Assembly (NCBI GenBank): GCA_020747015.1
Contig: JAGTJM010000055.1
Location: forward strand, 1 to 64,000
DNA: 64,000 bases
Reading direction: 5' to 3'
Origin: Pyrenochaeta sp. MPI-SDFR-AT-0127
Lineage: Eukaryota; Ascomycota; Dothideomycetes; Pleosporales; Cucurbitariaceae
The position numbers and the translations under genes are program-made. Below, piece after piece: positions 12,151 through 23,207 of the stretch (within the stretch, counting starts at the first letter, position 1; every line of letters begins with the position of its first letter). The notes beneath the pieces are model-generated. The model was not told where the DNA came from. It did not search any database and was given only the letters and a program-made list of their open reading frames with translations.

Positions 12151-12711
12151 TTACAATTGTGTAATCCTACTACTATTAGAAGTCCTCGCACCTGTACCAT
12201 CTCCATCTGCGATCCGCACCCGCAATGAAATGTCGATTTTCATATCCAAGCTTCCGTCCCCAGCTGTACCTCTTCCTTGTTCGATACCCTTCGCAATTAT
12301 GTCAGACATATTGAGTGGGAGATTGATGTTGGTTATGCGGTCACCAATTTCAATTCGATTGCCATCGCCCATAGTCGTATTACCATCGCCAATGTCGAAG
12401 TCATCACCTAAAAGAAAATGAGACGGAATTCGAAATATAGCGAGGAGTGAATGCCATGAAAGATTGTACTGAGACCTACCAGTGTCGATATCATTTCCTG
12501 TTCCTGCAAATCCAACACTATTACCGTCACCTAACCCCGTGCTGCCGGTGGAACCGTTGCTGTTTGTTTGATTCCCAGTCACGCCATCGCCGACTTGGCG
12601 CGCCACAGGTTGAAACATACTTCGAGTTACAACGTTGCGAAGAATGCCAGGTGAGAGTGGAAAAGCGAAAGTTGTAGAAATAAGTATAATGATGATATGT
12701 ACGGCTCGCAT
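12151..12711 (-). CDS. Secreted Gly/Asp-rich hypothetical protein
   Basis: The first 17 or so residues (MRAVHIIIILISTTFAFP) form a clear signal peptide. A 72-nt in-frame intron at 12408-12479 (GTAGGT donor, TTTTAG acceptor) probably splits the gene, leaving 162 residues; without splicing it would be 186. The mature part is rich in Gly, Asp and Asn with recurring GDGN/GDGT-type units (LGDGNS, IGDGNT, MGDGNR, AGDGS, DGDGTG) and several N-glycosylation sequons, and has no cysteine. I recognise no family. The repeats resemble loosely calcium-binding or low-complexity wall proteins, but that is inference. It sits among other secreted-protein genes. Confidence 0.6.
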   Translation of the reverse strand: MRAVHIIIILISTTFAFPLSPGILRNVVTRSMFQPVARQVGDGVTGNQTNSNGSTGSTGLGDGNSVGFAGTGNDIDTGRSQYNLSWHSLLAIFRIPSHFLLGDDFDIGDGNTTMGDGNRIEIGDRITNINLPLNMSDIIAKGIEQGRGTAGDGSLDMKIDISLRVRIADGDGTGARTSNSSRITQL

Positions 12712-13956
12712 TACGTATTACAGTTGAGGGGGAGGCTTGAATTAGAAGAGGTCGACCTGGGAAGAAAGATAGTAGTCGACAAATAACGCAAGTCTGTTGA
12801 GATAAGACGAGCCAGGCGAATGGTGAATGGAATGAATGCTTCTATCGCATGATTTAAACCAAATTCAGATATACTTATCACATATAAGAATTGATAAATA
12901 TCCTTTCCATCCTCGGTCTCATGTTCATTACGCATTTGTTGACATGGTCCATGATTATGATCAAAGCCCGACCAGAAATTATTATGACCCAGGTACTCCC
13001 AGGACCTTTTGGCATGCTGAAACCGAGGAATGCATTGCAGAAGTCTTTATACCCTAGTCAACATATCTTGGATTCCCACTCATATTAGCCAAGTTCCACG
13101 AGATGCCCAACTTGGCTACGATTAGTATCAATCAACCTGTACTCGTGGAAAGCGAATAAATTGCTGAAATACGCTTGTTTCGTATTGATAAACCATTGCT
13201 TCATTAGATCTATGTTTGCTAAGACTTTGTTCTTGTATTCTGTGAACGATGGAGTGCCAATGTTCGGGCGCAATATCGGCCGAGCCAATCCTTGTGTTTT
13301 GCCCTAGTAGTCTTCAAAACACCGTGTTTTGCACCCAGACAGAAACAGTTTGGAGACCAAATATCCCTGCGACTCCAGGATCATGAGGTCATGAACGAGA
13401 TAAACTGATCTATAATAAGACGCAATGGGGGTAGCATCATGATGAAGGTGGTAATATGCATGAAGAATATCAAAGTAGTCAACCAGGAGGTCGCATCGCA
13501 AAAAAGGCGCAAATCAGTCAGTCTATGCTTGCAAAGCTGTATGGTAATACTGGTTGCGGTTCGGGTGAATACTTGGCCGAAGCAGGCTTTATTAGCTACA
13601 GCTCAGGTGCAAAGCAGTGATTGATCTTCATAGTCTCTACATCCACATCGAGCTTGGCGAAATGCGAGGACTTGATGACCACGTCGCTGGGAATATGAAA
13701 CACGAAAATTTGAGAGCCAAGCGAGGCCAAACTCTTAAGTACTATATCATATAGACTATGTTCTGGATGTTCTAGTCCCTCTATACTGATGTCTTTTCTT
13801 CAAGCAATGTGGAAGCTGCAGCAATCGATACACTAGAATGTAGCGTAGGAAAAAGTATATAAATATCTTGTACTTTCTTTTCAATAGTTTCTGCCAAATA
13901 TCCGACCTTGTATAGTTACTCACTCTCTTTCGAAAAGGTACATATAGTCATCAGTG

Positions 13957-14055
13957 ATGAAACTCTCCAGTTACGTGTACATAAATCTGCTCACCATTGC
14001 TTTGAGCTCTGTTCAGTCCGTTCAAAAGAAACGACATTGCAAGGGTTACATTTAA
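13957..14055 (+). CDS. Possible 32-residue secreted peptide precursor (speculative)
   Basis: The frame begins MKLSSYVYINLLTIALSS, which looks like a signal peptide. It is followed by a Lys-Lys-Arg site of the kind cut by Kex2 and only six further residues (HCKGYI). A TATA-like TATATAAATA lies near 13855, about 100 nt upstream. The reading frame may instead be the first exon of a longer small secreted protein, though no good donor site was found. Chance occurrence is quite possible. Confidence 0.2.
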   Translation: MKLSSYVYINLLTIALSSVQSVQKKRHCKGYI

Positions 14056-14140
14056 GACTATGACGGGCGTCCGTGTTGGAACACACACTGCTTTCATTTC
14101 ATTTGCTACATTAGATACCCTTTTAAGTTATATAACAATC

Positions 14141-14249
14141 ATAGTTCCTTATACTGTTCCCCAGCGTTATTGTGTTGAGTAAATGTTTTCAGTGCTGCTT
14201 GCATAACTCTGATTGATGGCAAAGCGATGTGTTATGTATAAGGAACTAT
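14141..14249. repeat. Imperfect small inverted repeat (14-bp perfect arms)
   Basis: ATAGTTCCTTATAC at 14141-14154 is repeated in inverted orientation at 14236-14249, 81 bases apart. Outside the arms GTTATATAA recurs in related positions near 14127 and 14287. It may be a decayed miniature inverted-repeat element, or chance in AT-rich DNA. Confidence 0.3.
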
Positions 14250-15216
14250 TGCCGTATGGAAATCGAAATGTACTAGATACTGATACTGTTATATAATCTC
14301 ATATATATCAATAAAAGTTTCTAGCTCGCTTCTCGCATGATCAGCTATATCACTGCTGGCCGCTGGACTTGAACTTCAACATCCCCATGGATCACAACTT
14401 GAACATATCTTACAACATTCGTACTCACTTTGGTCAGCTCGAAAATCTGTTTATGTCCACTTATTTTGCGCAGCGAACAATTAACCAAGGTCAAATTTGG
14501 GGCACAGAGGTGTTCAATGTCCAACATGCTTCCATCTCACCGTATTGCAGACTACTCCAGTCACGATTTACAACAGGACTGCAATAGCAATATTCCATTT
14601 TGGTCATTCTGACGCCTATTTTCTTCAACAGGGTTTCAACTGTCAAAAAAAAACTACTGGCGTCTCACTGAATCAAGAGTCGCTTCAAGAGATAATGTTC
14701 GATGTCGAGATTTCAAGATGCTATGGCATTGCGGTACTGCTGCTCGCCACCTACGTCCGTGTGATGAAAGATTGCCAATTATTTGAACAGCCATGCATTC
14801 AACAAATTTTCAGCTTTTAGTATTCATTGTTCTGCCGTATGCGCTTTTTTGGCGAGTTTCATGGAATATCTGCAATGACCCGCCAATGGCAAACATGCCA
14901 GATCGAGCAACAGAAATTGTGGCACGTCTCTACGTCTAAGATTCAAGATTCCCTCTCGTCATATGACAGCATTTTCTCCCTTCTACCATCCAGTAGAGTG
15001 CCTTTTATCCGCATTCGGCTGAATGCAATGGAAACCAAGCATTTTCAAACAATACTTTATGTCACGAGCCAATAGTTCGATCTCGTACAACATCGAGCTT
15101 CGAATCAGAGGGCGCGAACATCCGAGTTACGATCAAAGCGAAAAGCCAAGTCGCGATCATCTCGCAAGACAGTCGGCTGCCCTTGCTTTATCCAGAGCCA
15201 CCAATACGAACGGACA

Positions 15217-15226
15217 CTATATATAG
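15217..15226 (+). promoter_or_regulatory. TATA box of cysteine-rich secreted gene
   Basis: CTATATATAG about 110 nt upstream of the ATG at 15333, followed by a C-rich pyrimidine leader typical of filamentous fungal transcription starts. Confidence 0.5.
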
Positions 15227-15332
15227 CGACCACCTCCATCACCCACTTTTAATCTCCTAACTTCGATCGCTCCCAGTCTTCCAAACCTCTCGAATCATCA
15301 GAAAATCGTCGCTCGCTACCAAATTGATCAAC

Positions 15333-15609
15333 ATGCGTTTTACACTTCTCTTCCTGGCGACCACTGTCACTACGGCCGTGACTGCTCTGCCGACTGGCGA
15401 AACGCCACCACCCGCTATATGCTTGGCAATTTGTTATTTTGAAAAACCAGATTGCGGGGCAGACGGGGTAAGAACTTGGAGCAAGCATATCACTATTTAT
15501 ATAGAGTTAACAAGAACAGTACGCGGAGCGAACTGGCGAATGCTGGACTTGTTGTCGCAAGCAGACGACACCTACACCACCAGGCCCTGGATGTCCGGCG
15601 CACTACTAA
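15333..15609 (+). CDS. Small cysteine-rich secreted protein (effector candidate)
   Basis: Two exons (15333-15467 and 15520-15609) joined over a 52-nt intron (GTAAGA donor, branch GTTAAC, AACAG acceptor) give 74 residues. Neither exon alone looks like a gene, so it is easy to miss. Residues 1-19 (MRFTLLFLATTVTTAVTAL) are a textbook signal peptide ending at a likely Ala/Leu cleavage site. The 55-residue mature part has seven cysteines, arranged C-x3-C-x6-C, then ECWTCC, then a proline/threonine-rich tail with a last GCP. Small secreted cysteine-rich proteins of plant-associated fungi often act as effectors or antimicrobial peptides; no specific family is recognised. A TATA box lies in a proper position upstream. 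Confidence 0.75.
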
Positions 15610-15840
15610 GGATAAGAGTCGGACAGTGAGCAGCTTCCGTAGAAGTATCAGAGGACAAGAAGATCACACTAGGATGAGACACAACACTATAACAATTGAC
15701 AAGATCTTATATCTTAGTATCAGCTGATGTTATGAGTTTGGATCCTACGTACCATGTTATCTTCAAGCTAATCATAATCTGTCTACCTTTTTCTCGATTC
15801 CTCCAACTTCTACTCGCATAATGACCATTACAGAAATTAA

Positions 15841-16285
15841 TTACACAAGCGACACCAAAATCTGTCGTGGCTCTCTTTGTGGGTTGTCCGTCATTGGTCT
15901 GCACTCTTGCACGACCGTAAGGGATAACGTGTATCCAATAGTTCTAGTTCTCTTACCCCACTGTTCTTTTTTGATATCATAGTGAATTATTGGGTCATGT
16001 TTCTCATCGTTAAAAACAATTGCCCATTGATCTCCAGCTCCGTTTCCGGTTAAGTTGCCGTATTGAACAGACGCGACCGCAGGGTCAAACAATGCTGCGT
16101 CAACGCATGCTTGCCGAAAGGATGCCAGTCTTTCCTGGGCGTGTTCTCTGGGACTTTTGTTTGCACCTGATCCAATGCCATGTATATTAGCCCGGAACAA
16201 AGATTAGTTTACTTAACATTTCATAGAGCTCACCTTTGTAGTGGAAGACTTGTGTGTATTTGTTTATGAATGTTCTGACAGTCAT
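15841..16285 (-). CDS. Hypothetical protein, 125 residues
   Basis: Exon 1 (16285-16234, starting MTVRTFINKYTQVFHYK) and exon 2 (16166-15841) are joined over a 67-nt intron (GTGAGC donor, TCAG acceptor) in consistent phase. The protein has no signal peptide in this model. It shows FRQACVDAAL, then VQYGNLTGNGAGDQWAIVF, a pattern that looks like real coding sequence, but I recognise no family. An adjacent upstream minus-strand open frame (16482-16282) overlaps the start and ends in a different phase. If there is an unseen intron or sequencing indel, it could supply a longer N terminus. Neighbours are secreted-protein genes. Confidence 0.45.
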
Positions 16286-17086
16286 CGTTCAGCTTGATTG
16301 ATATCAACGATAACCGGAGTTTGATTCGTCGTGTTTTTCCTCTTTGCAAATGCGTACAGCTTGTTGTGGAATCGGAAGGTTGTCGCGTATTCTAGTCCCC
16401 CTGTACTTTGATTCTTCGAACATGTTAATGCAAGCTCATCCTCGATACAAGAATGGAATGATATTTTAAAAATCAATTTCATGTATACCCAGGGCTGCAG
16501 TTATCAAGATAAAATACAAAATCTGGAATCATGTACATCGCTCCACATCCTTGGCACTCATGGCGAGAATCGCCGTTTTCGCTCGCTGTGGCTGAACTTC
16601 GCGATGCGGCTGTCTGGAATAAGCCTTTTCTGCGTTATGATTGGCTCTAATGGTCGGGGTTCAGCGACCATAGGTGAGGGGAATTCCTTTGTTCGATGAC
16701 GATCAATACTGGAAGGCCAACTGAAAACCAGATAGCTCCTGTGACGAAAAGGAAGTCACACACTAAGTCCTGAAGAACAAAGGACTACCCTGGGCCAGAA
16801 AACTTAAACATTTAAGCAGACATACTTAACCCTTTGGGCCATTCTTGCAGATCAACTTCGCCATCACTCACTACGCATATTTCTACAAAGTACGTTCAGT
16901 TTATTGTTTTCTTCAATTCAGTGTTCAATTCAAATGACAGTTTGATTCCTAGATTGAAAGTCCTTATATTTTTCAAATGGCAACTGCACTAATACCGAAA
17001 GTACCTAGCGACAATCAGAGCATCAACGCTCGAGTGATGCCTGAATATATCCATCTCTCATTAGTCATAGATTTCCCCTTCGTGGT
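16286..17086. other. Intergenic between hypothetical gene and deuterolysin
   Basis: 0.8 kb. Contains the unassigned minus-strand frame at 16282-16482 and AT-rich sequence downstream of the deuterolysin gene. Nothing else is supported. Confidence 0.4.
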
Positions 17087-18254
17087 CTAGCAGCCGGCGT
17101 AGAGAGCTAGTCGTGGTTAGCGTGTGCGTACAATTCAAGGGTGTCAAAGAGGCAGACTTACCCTGGGCAAACAGAGTGTAAGTGTCAGCATGGTTCAAGT
17201 TCTGTGCTGCGCTCAAGCTGCGGACGAAGTTGTATCCGTAGCCGCCATAGTCGCTTGTGCCCTTGACTTGAGTCAAGTGGGTCATCTCATGAAGGATAGT
17301 GGTCTGCTGGTCCTGAGCGTGGCAAGTGCGGCTTGTGGCGGAAAGACCAGAGAAGAAGAGTGGGCAGTTGACCATCTGGCTGGTTGATGGCTGTGTGTAG
17401 GCCAAGACACCGTTAGAGCAGGCACCGAGGATGTCAGTGCAGTAGTAGCGGGAGTTGCCGGAGGTGGTGGAGCCGCACTGGGTGGCAATGCGGTTGAACA
17501 CAGTCTGGACAGTGCTTGCAGTGCTGGAAGAGGTGCTCTTGAAGTATCTGAGAGCCACAATCAGCATTCAGTATGCATAAGATTTTGTTAAAAACACTTA
17601 CTCATTCAACTTGGCGGCGTTGTTCACAGCGGCCGAAGCAGCAGTTCGAGCCAAGGATGCGCAGTTGGCAATCGCATTGTTGGTTGCAGTAAGGCGGGAG
17701 CCAGTGCAGCCACTCTGGACGATAGTGCGCTTGGAAAGCTCCAAGTAGTCGCGGCGGACCCTAGCGGCCTGCTCACCGTTGACGGCGGCGGACACTTTGT
17801 TGCTCGTGAACTCAACGGCACCAGCAATCTCCGTTGAGTCGAGCTCAGCGTAGGCGAAAGCTCCCTCAGTGATGACATCGAAGTCTCCACCAGTTCCGAG
17901 GTCGTGAGCCACAGCAATATCGAAAGATGCCTCAATCGATTCTCCAGCTGCTAGAATCTGGAAAGCAGACTCATCGAGGTTGGCGGTGCTGACACGGAGG
18001 CGAATGCCATCAAAAGCAATCTTCTCACCAGCCTGGAACACCTCAACCTTCTCAACGTGGGAGTCGTCAAGGAAGGTACCGGTCTTGAACAACTTCAGGG
18101 ACTCAGAGCCAGTGTTGGTAATGACAGCCTTGACATCGGTGTTTCCCGTGACTGAAAGAGCGACAGAGAGAGGGGAGTCGCGCTTGCTAAGAGCATCCGA
18201 GAATGCACTGGCCAATGAAGCCAAAGCGGCAACAGAAAGAACCTGGACCTTCAT
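17087..18254 (-). CDS. Deuterolysin, M35 zinc metalloprotease (neutral protease II)
   Basis: Three exons (18254-17602, 17547-17162, 17106-17087) give 352 residues, the normal family length. Residues 1-18 are the signal peptide. The prosequence ends at Lys175-Arg176, a Kex2-type site, leaving a mature enzyme of about 176 residues. The active site is complete: HEMTH at 304-308 provides the two zinc histidines and the catalytic glutamate, and GTSDYGGYGY (Asp317) is the aspzincin third ligand motif. The tiny last exon supplies the classic C terminus ALYAGC, which the unspliced frame lacks. The enzyme is secreted and hydrolyses proteins, with a known preference for basic substrates. A TATAAA lies about 100 nt upstream on the minus strand (18351-18356). 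Confidence 0.95.
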
Positions 18255-19665
18255 GTTGAATTGGTATGTGAGCCGGGAGATGAACGTCGACGAAGGATAA
18301 TTGTATGACCGTGAGATGCGGATGTACTTTCGGAGAAGAACTCTGAAAGCTTTATACAAATGGACAGCTGGGATCGAGCATACTGTATTATCGTGATCTA
18401 GTCATAATGGGGAAGTTGAATTGCATCAAATAACTGATAATGTAAAGCTTGAAGGACCAAGCCACTGTGGGCCATTGATACCGGATGGACAGCATCGAAA
18501 AAGGCATGTCGATAGCGTACTCCCACCATCACTGTTATCCTCGCTATGCAATTCTCCCAGAATTCCGCACTGCTGCATCGCAAAGCTGCTCGCTACTCTT
18601 GGGTTAATTTATTACTTCCGATTAGGGCAGAAATCGACGTTGTCGCGAAACGTGGTGGCGGTCCTGCCAAGCTCCAGGATCTCCGGGATATAGGTGAGAC
18701 GTTCTAGCCAAGCAATGCCGGATAGTTTTCACCTTCCCCATCAGATGCGCCAAGATCAATAACGTGTATTCGTGCCGGAGCCTCGTAGATTTACTAAACT
18801 CAATTGGCCCGTTTCTCTCAAGTCGGCCGAATTGCAATAGAGACAAACGCCCGGGGGATTTTTGACTTCGGCTATGGCTGATGTCGGCAAGCATTCGGCA
18901 TCCTTATCTAATGCAGTCACCTGCACTCTAGACGTTTCGAAAAACACCTTCTGAAAAAAGAAAAGCTGATTTGGCTTGAAGCCACTCTGCTGACCTATCA
19001 CAAACCTGACCTTGTAACGGCGCCTTCACACTAATCGAGCCCGTTACATCAGGCACAATCTCTAGACTCTTACCCCGCAATCCTAGCAGATGAACAGATT
19101 CGCCTCGAGCGGGAGTATGCGCTGCAAGTGATCAAACATGGCTGAATCAGCATGGGGACCTCCGAAGCCTATTGGGCATTGTGCCGCCGTGGTCCTTTGT
19201 GGAATGTGCGGAGATGCGCGTAGTGTGGCGAGATCGCCGATCTTAAGATCTGTGGATAATAGAAGTGCTTGAGTTGGCTATGCATATTGATTTGAGAGGG
19301 GTTATCATGGGTCACTACGACTTTATCGCCATAGAGGTAGAAGAAATATTTACCTAGCACCCAACATTTCGCCCGAGACGGGGGAAACCAACTTGGCCCT
19401 TATCTGCTGCTGACAAGAAGTCTTCGGATGAGTGGTTGAGATTTCTTTGCCTCAGAAGCAATCATGCGCTCTGGTGAACCCGCGCATGGGGCCATATTCA
19501 CCTTCCCAAAACAGAGTCACGGAAGAGACGGAAGCATGGGAAACGGCCCATGGCGATGAACATATCCATTAGTAACTCGGAATCGGATTAACAGTTATAT
19601 GCCAATGAAACAGGTCTGTATGAGCAAGGTCGTGACTCCTATCTTAGGTGTGCCACACTGGAATC
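18255..19665. other. Intergenic
   Basis: 1.4 kb with no supported gene, containing the deuterolysin promoter at the left end. Small open frames on both strands have no motif. Confidence 0.5.
18351..18356 (-). promoter_or_regulatory. TATA box of deuterolysin gene
   Basis: TATAAA on the minus strand about 100 nt upstream of the deuterolysin ATG. Confidence 0.5.
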
Positions 19666-21213
19666 TCAATAACCATGACCTTCAAGCAATTTTGCTAATT
19701 GATGGTAATAAGAAGGTGGGGGCATTGCTGCATCTCCAAAGGTCTCAATTGGTTCATAGGGCCAATTCCGCCCGTGCCTTCTGATGCACATCTTGTGTAA
19801 CTTCGGCGTTGTAGAGTTTAAACAACCAAGTGGAATAGTGAGCTGCTCCCACTCATCATCATCAAAAACTCCGTGAAGGTATAGTTCTTCTAGAGACTCA
19901 GGCAGAATAGTCCTGATATCAAAGTCCGAGGCAGAGCTGTGAGATTCAGCGTAAAACCCTTCTTTGAGCGGTTCATCGTCGCACGGCTCCTGGTGCTGGG
20001 GCCATATCATCTTCCACTCGGCGTGGAAGCTCGTGAGCTTCTTGAATTCACAAAGCGATACACTCTCTAGGTCGTCTTCTGCGTCCAGCTATTGAAATTG
20101 GATCAGAAGCTTGTTAAGGGTGAGGGGAGTTGGGCACCTTACATAATCAGCATCGTCACCTTGACCGAGCACAAGTTCTTCCAAAGAATGTCCGACATGG
20201 GCAGCGATTGCCGCTATCACTTTTTTTGGTTCATACCAGGCGCTTTCTGAGACGATTGGGCCTCCTCCATGGTACGTGAACCTCTTAAGATGCTTGACAC
20301 CCGCGAGAATCACGTGTAAAGCCTCCACGTCGAACTGGCACCGATCGAAGAACATCTCGGTTACATTTGAAATGGGCACCGCAGCGTCTGGCAAAAAACC
20401 TTGTCTATTCCCGAAGAGAGTGCGCTCGCCCATTGCTTCTGCAACGAATGTTTGCATCGAGGGGACGCAGAGAAAGAAACACGCCCAATCAGCATTACAA
20501 CACATTTCTGAGTCGTAGTGAGCAACTGCAGCAGTTGTTAGATGCTGGAAGGGAAGTCGTGCAGCTATTGCCGGATCTTTGTATCCCGAAGCAACTCGCC
20601 GCATCATCAATTCGAAGCAGTCGGTTTCACTGTCGGTAAATCTGATTGTCTTGAGATATGGCAAGTGGTGGACTAAAATTGCGATAATAGCATCATCATA
20701 TCCTGCAGTTATTCGATCCTCTAGAGTCGCGATGAAATCGCTCGGGTGTTGTATCTCATCGAAGCGGTACCGATCATCATCATCGATCTCGGCTGCGCTG
20801 ATCGGGTAAAGCCCTCCTAGGGCCTGTGCTGCTTTCTTGAAGATATGCTGGTCTTCTTTGGGAGGGGCAGCAAGTAAGTCCGGGGGGAGAATGCCTAAGT
20901 TGCTGATGTCCCAGTGATATCGTCGGGATGAGGGCAGGTTAAGCTCCCTCACATACCAGCCCTTGCGCGGGTCTTCAAGGACCTCCTTCAAAGTAGACCA
21001 GAGGAGCGTGGCTTCACTGCGACCAGCGTGGACACCACCATGGGCAGTATCGATGACTTGCCATTCAGCGAAAAGGCGCGCATGGTTTCTTAAAGTCGAT
21101 CGGCACAGCTTTGCGTGGTCTCTGCTGGTAAGGGCGAAATTGAGGCTTGATGCTGGGTCCAGCTGCTCCGCGATGTTAAGTTTCAGCTCTGGTGGCAACG
21201 TCGAGAATGCCAT
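19666..21213 (-). CDS. F-box domain protein
   Basis: Exon 1 (21213-20143) and exon 2 (20088-19666) are joined in phase 0 over a 54-nt intron (GTAAGG donor, AATAG acceptor), giving 497 residues. The N terminus MAFSTLPPELKLNIAEQL, then SSLNFALTSRDHAKLC, is a fungal F-box (residues about 4-45), which binds Skp1 in SCF ubiquitin ligases. The rest has weak leucine-rich segments such as LPYLKTIRF, VKHLKRFTYHGG, HSLEELVLGQ and SLEELYLHGVF, resembling degenerate leucine-rich repeats for substrate binding. The family is large and variable in these fungi; no orthologue of known function is recognised. Confidence 0.8.
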
Positions 21214-23207
21214 AGTTAATGAAGGTCAATCAAGAGAGGCGGGGAAGAGGCGGTGGCTATTGGTGGGCACGCACTTCCGTTTTGTCGCATGTAAGAAGCA
21301 CAGACAATGTATTTCCATGGACTAGTGTAAGGCTGCAGCCGTCGGCCTCAGACCCAATTAGGAATCCAACGGTGCAAAAACCGCAATCGGAAGCGCTTTG
21401 GCTATGTGTCAAGATTGTCCAAGCGAGCGTACGCCTAATGGATGCCTGCAGAATGCCTCCTCCTCATCGGCGTATGCCGAGAAGCGACAAGAACACGTCC
21501 AAGTCCAAATCAACGAACTGGTGTGCTACGACGCTGTTGAAGTCGTGGCGAAGAAATGTACGGCCGTAGGGAAAGCTGGCGCTCTGTTATGCCAAGAGCT
21601 TTAGCTCAACGCTAATTGCACTTAATCTCCTCCCTAGTTCTCGTCGATGAAAAGCTTGTCTAGTATGACTGAATCATCATAGATGATGCTTCTTCTTGAT
21701 GTCTTCTTTATCTCCGTATTAGCAGCTCTTGACAGGCAGCGCTATTGCCAGGCAATCAGCGCTAAGACGACGATCATGCCTTTGATAGTGCACGTCAAGA
21801 CTGCCTTCAAAGTCCTCTTCAGAAGACGGCTGCCATTGCGCCCACCACCATGTCGCATTGTACTACTTGATTAGCGCGTTACGAGTTTGTGTGCACAGCT
21901 GGATCTACGGCCTCGCTTCTTTGAGTCGCAATTTATTTATTCTGTAGCCAAGGCTCCTTTTCAAGGGCTGCGTTTACATTTTTACTTATCTCGTTCCATT
22001 CAGAGCACTATTCTTCTACATAAGCCAGTTGGACAATAGTCCTGACAGTTCAGTGATGTAGTATAGAGAGCTTAATGCTTGACCTTTATTCCAAATCCTG
22101 CAACAGGAGTTTGACGAAAGCATTTTCATCCCAGACCCGATATATCAGCTCTAGCATTTGAAGGTTCACTTTGTAGAATTGCCCAAAAATGAATAGCAAA
22201 TAACATGGTGGTCAAGTCCTACGATATTGTTTATGAATGCAGATGAAGACGCAAAATCTAGTCGCAAGAAGGCCCGTAAGCCAAAAGCGCACCCATCATG
22301 TCATGCACTCTGGTCAAAGCACCTCGTCCACACAGTTATTACAAGTAACAAAGTTGTGCACGATTTGTTTCATTGGTTGACTTGAGCAGAAATACCCGTG
22401 CCCGATGGACAATGAGTTTGTAAATTTCTTCTCGCCTGCGTTTCTCTGCTCAAATTTTTAAACTTTGTGGTCATATTCCACTGCGAGGAGTCAACAGACT
22501 GCATTCTAAGGTTAGTGACGTCCTTAATCAATCAAAAGATACCCTTGAAGCTTCTCACAGTCCGCTGCCCAATTACTTTGAGTATTTTGAGCTCGTTTCC
22601 TTTAGGTATTTACAATCACTTGAATCACTGTCATTTGTAGGTCTTCATGCGTGGTCATGAGCTTCGTTTTGCATACAAGCACAATATGCGTTCAGATAGT
22701 TGCAAGTATTGTGGCCAGTCGCTGCAGCCTTAAGTTCAGATTTTCCATGCGTAAATGTTAGAATCATACAATCATGACGCAACAGCGAGACCGCGATGGT
22801 GGAGTCACCCATAACCTGTTTTCCTCATTTTACCGTAACTCTGTACCTCTCAGACCCCACCATGCATCCCGACTGTCGCGAAGCTTGGTGATCTCAACGT
22901 CAAGCTACTTGCAAAGCACAACACGCGACTTCACTTAGCTGCTCTTCCAGGCAGCGTTAATTTGAAACAAAAATGGACGAAAGTAGGGCGTACACGAGCT
23001 TCAACAACGATACGTCGTACCTTTTACCCACCTAAAAGTCTATGCTATTAGGTTTGAAGAATATTCCCGGGAAGCAGCTGATCTAATTAAGAGTGGAGAC
23101 AGATTAATTATGTCTGTAAGATATGGACCATATATAATTGAGAAAGAGGATCTGCAAGGAGAGCACAAAGACAAGTAAGACCTCCAAGATTACCAAATCA
23201 AAAGCAA
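21214..23207. other. Intergenic, gene-poor
   Basis: 2 kb. An unassigned plus-strand frame (ATG at 21404, stop at 21604) encodes a 66-residue cysteine-containing peptide (MCQDCPSERTPNGC at its start, later LVCYDAVEV and KKC) without a signal peptide; an in-frame stop lies just upstream. It could be the last exon or relic of a secreted protein, but this is not supported. The remainder is AT-rich and featureless. Confidence 0.4.

Larger units (their letters stand above)
12712..15332. other. Intergenic, AT-rich, gene-poor
   Basis: 2.6 kb with no firm gene. It holds one very short signal-peptide-like reading frame (13957-14055, listed separately), a 14-bp inverted repeat at 14141-14249, and at the right end the promoter of the cysteine-rich gene. 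Confidence 0.45.

Noticed and set aside
21404..21604. Cysteine-containing 66-residue frame as a secreted protein
   Set aside because: Lacks a signal peptide and has an in-frame stop just upstream; no exon supplying a leader could be joined convincingly.
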